Assembly (NCBI GenBank): GCA_023428085.1
Contig: JAEYZK010000399.1
Coordinates: 1 to 6,524, forward strand
Source of the DNA: Pseudomonadota bacterium
GTDB lineage: Bacteria; Myxococcota; Myxococcia; Myxococcales; Anaeromyxobacteraceae
Length of the DNA stretch: 6,524 bases
Reading direction: 5' to 3'
Shown here: piece by piece, positions 5,156 to 6,524 of the stretch
Numbering within the stretch: the first letter of the stretch is position 1
How the letters are laid out: the number at the start of each line of letters is the position of its first letter
The notes under the pieces: model-generated
The model's database searches: none
What the model was told of the DNA's origin: nothing
Seen by the model: only the letters and a program-made list of their open reading frames with translations
Position numbers and translations under genes: made by a program

Positions 5156-6524
5156 ATGCGGAGCGCCCTCGTGTCGCTCGCCGCGCTCGCGGCGATCCCT
5201 GCCGTCGCGCACGGCGCGACCTACCGCGTCGGCACCAGCGCCGCGGCGCAGTACCGCCAGCTCGGCGCGCTGCCTGCGCTCCGCCCCGGCGACGTCGTGG
5301 AGGTCGAGGGCGGCGCCTCGTACGCCGGCGGGATCCGCTTCACGGCCGCGGGCACCGCGGCCGCGCCCATCGTCGTGCGCGGCGTCGGCGCCACCCGCCC
5401 GCGCATCGCCGGCGGCGTGAACACGATCGAGGCGGCGGCGAACCACCACGTCTTCGAGGGCCTCGATCTCTCGGGCGGGTCCTCGCGGTGCTTCTACCAC
5501 CACGCGCACGACATCACGCTGCGTGACAGCGTCGTCCACGACTGCCCCGCGCACGGCATCCTCGGCGCGGACAATGACTCCGGGTCGCTCCTGCTCGAGC
5601 GGGTGGAGGTCCGGCGCTGCGGGGGAGGGGACCGCCTGCACCAGATCTACATGGCGACCGACGAGGAGGCCTACCCTGGCGCGGTGTTCCGGATGCAGGG
5701 CTGCTGGATCCACGACGCGGCCGGCGGGAACAACGTCAAGTCGCGCGCCGAGCGGAACGAGATCCACGGGAACTGGATCGAGGGGGCGTACTACCACGAG
5801 CTCGAGCTCATCGGGCCCGATCCCGCCGGCGGCGTCGCGGAGGGGAGGGCGCGCGAGGACTCCGACGTGGTCGGGAACGTCCTCGTGAAGCGCGGCGGCA
5901 ACGAGGGGTTCGCGGTGGTCCGGTTCGGCGGCGACGGCACCGGGCAGAGCTGGGGCCGGTACCGGTTCGCGTTCAACACCGTGCTCGTCGCGAGCTCGTC
6001 CGCGGCGGTGTTCCGCCTCTTCCACGGGATCGAGAGCGTGGAGATGCACGGGAACGTCTTCGCGCAGCGCGGCGGCGGCGCCGTGAACCTGGTGCGCGAG
6101 GCCGAGGGTGAGGTCCGCTGGGCCGCCGGCCGGGCGGTGGCCGGCACGAACAACTGGGTGCCCACGGGATCGACGAACGTCCCGCCCGAGTGGACCGGTA
6201 CGCGGACGGGCGCCGATCCCGGGCTGGTCGAGGCCGGCGATCTCGCCGCCCTCGACCTCCGGCCCGCGGACGCGGCGAGCCCGCTCGTGGACAGCGCCGT
6301 CGCCCCGCCGCCCGCGTTCACGGCGCACCCCTTCCCCCAACCGCTCGGGACGCCGCTCGTCTCGCCGGTCCACGGCGTCGGGACCGTCGCGCGCGTCCTC
6401 GCCGGCGCGATCGATCGCGGCGCGTACGAGCTCGGCGCGCCGCCGGATCCGGGCGGCGGCGGAGACCCAGGCGGCGGCGATCCGGGGCCCGGCGGCGGAG
6501 ACGGGGTCGGCGGCGGCTGCGGGG
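5156..6524 (+). CDS. Secreted parallel beta-helix protein, probable polysaccharide-binding or lyase-like (3' partial)
   Basis: The frame is open from ATG 5156 to the right edge, 456 codons with no stop, so the C-terminus is missing. A weak GAGAA (5144-5148) lies 7 bases before the start. Residues 1-20 are a signal peptide (Arg2, then an Ala/Leu-rich core, cleavage probably after AHG). Residues ~25-345 read as short beta-strand turns of a right-handed parallel beta-helix with recurring V-x-x-N pairs (HVFEGLDLSGG, ITLRDSVVHDC, EIHGNWIEG, DVVGNVLV, FAFNTVLVAS, VEMHGNVF). The NNVKSRAERNEIHGNWIEG stretch (192-210) resembles the Lys-bearing ladder of chondroitinase-B/PL6-type lyases, but no Arg sits where their second catalytic residue would be, so lyase activity is unproven. 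DPGLVEAG and IDRGAYELG are usual closing motifs of such proteins. A Gly/Asp/Pro linker follows, probably leading to a MYXO-CTERM tail. The preceding secreted glycosidase suggests a shared extracellular glycan. Pure scaffold or adhesin roles are possible. Confidence 0.85.
   Translation, partial: MRSALVSLAALAAIPAVAHGATYRVGTSAAAQYRQLGALPALRPGDVVEVEGGASYAGGIRFTAAGTAAAPIVVRGVGATRPRIAGGVNTIEAAANHHVFEGLDLSGGSSRCFYHHAHDITLRDSVVHDCPAHGILGADNDSGSLLLERVEVRRCGGGDRLHQIYMATDEEAYPGAVFRMQGCWIHDAAGGNNVKSRAERNEIHGNWIEGAYYHELELIGPDPAGGVAEGRAREDSDVVGNVLVKRGGNEGFAVVRFGGDGTGQSWGRYRFAFNTVLVASSSAAVFRLFHGIESVEMHGNVFAQRGGGAVNLVREAEGEVRWAAGRAVAGTNNWVPTGSTNVPPEWTGTRTGADPGLVEAGDLAALDLRPADAASPLVDSAVAPPPAFTAHPFPQPLGTPLVSPVHGVGTVARVLAGAIDRGAYELGAPPDPGGGGDPGGGDPGPGGGDGVGGGCG
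6440..6523 (+). repeat. Gly/Asp/Pro low-complexity linker at the window edge
   Basis: Imperfect repeats of DPGGGG, DPGGGD and DPGPGGGD lead into GVGGGCG at the last base. In myxobacterial surface proteins a Gly-rich linker ending in Gly-Cys commonly precedes a hydrophobic helix and an Arg cluster (MYXO-CTERM). Only the linker and the Cys codon (6518-6520) are visible here. Confidence 0.7.

Noticed and set aside
5073..5888. Two short plus-strand frames (5073-5420 and 5523-5888)
   Set aside because: They are out of frame with the beta-helix protein and rich in Ser/Arg/Ala/Pro without motifs; neither can coexist with the continuous frame from 5156.
4790..6373. Minus-strand open frame of 527 codons opposite the beta-helix gene
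   Set aside because: Same artefact. The plus frame from 5156 has a signal peptide, beta-helix repeats and family closing motifs, while this translation has only an Arg/Pro-rich composition.

Overview
The window is about 75% G+C, with G or C at almost every third codon position in four consecutive plus-strand genes. It looks like chromosomal DNA of a high-GC myxobacterium; the style fits Anaeromyxobacter or a close relative (Myxococcota). That assignment is inferred from composition, the type of secreted proteins and a Gly/Asp/Pro tail ending in Gly-Cys-Gly that resembles the start of a MYXO-CTERM sorting tail. No rRNA, tRNA, CRISPR array, insertion sequence or phage gene is visible.

Layout, left to right. 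(1) From the left edge to 757: the C-terminal ATP-binding module of a ModF-type ABC ATPase, with a Pro/Ala/Gly/Arg-rich linker running off the edge. (2) 860-2083: a serine hydrolase of the class C beta-lactamase/esterase family without a signal peptide. (3) 2084-2193: a 110-base gap of lower GC holding several inverted repeats, including an 8-bp stem that pairs with the Shine-Dalgarno sequence of the next gene. (4) 2194-5088: a secreted 964-residue GH123/DUF4091-like glycosidase with two tandem CBM9-like domains at its C-terminus. (5) 5089-5155: a short gap starting with a GC-rich hairpin. (6) 5156 to the right edge: a secreted parallel beta-helix protein, cut by the window end inside a Gly-rich linker.

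How they fit together. The first two genes look like unrelated single genes (molybdate-related ATPase, cytoplasmic hydrolase). The last two form a plausible functional pair: both have signal peptides, both have folds typical of polysaccharide-active proteins, and they are 67 bases apart on the same strand. I read them as an extracellular or cell-surface glycan-processing pair, with the beta-helix protein probably anchored or sorted by a C-terminal tail beyond the edge. The substrate cannot be read from sequence. The most interesting items are the duplicated binding domains with a 29-base perfect DNA match, the occluded ribosome-binding site ahead of the glycosidase, and the GH123-type Asp-Glu dyad lying between two cysteines. 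I do not see a clearly new multi-gene system.
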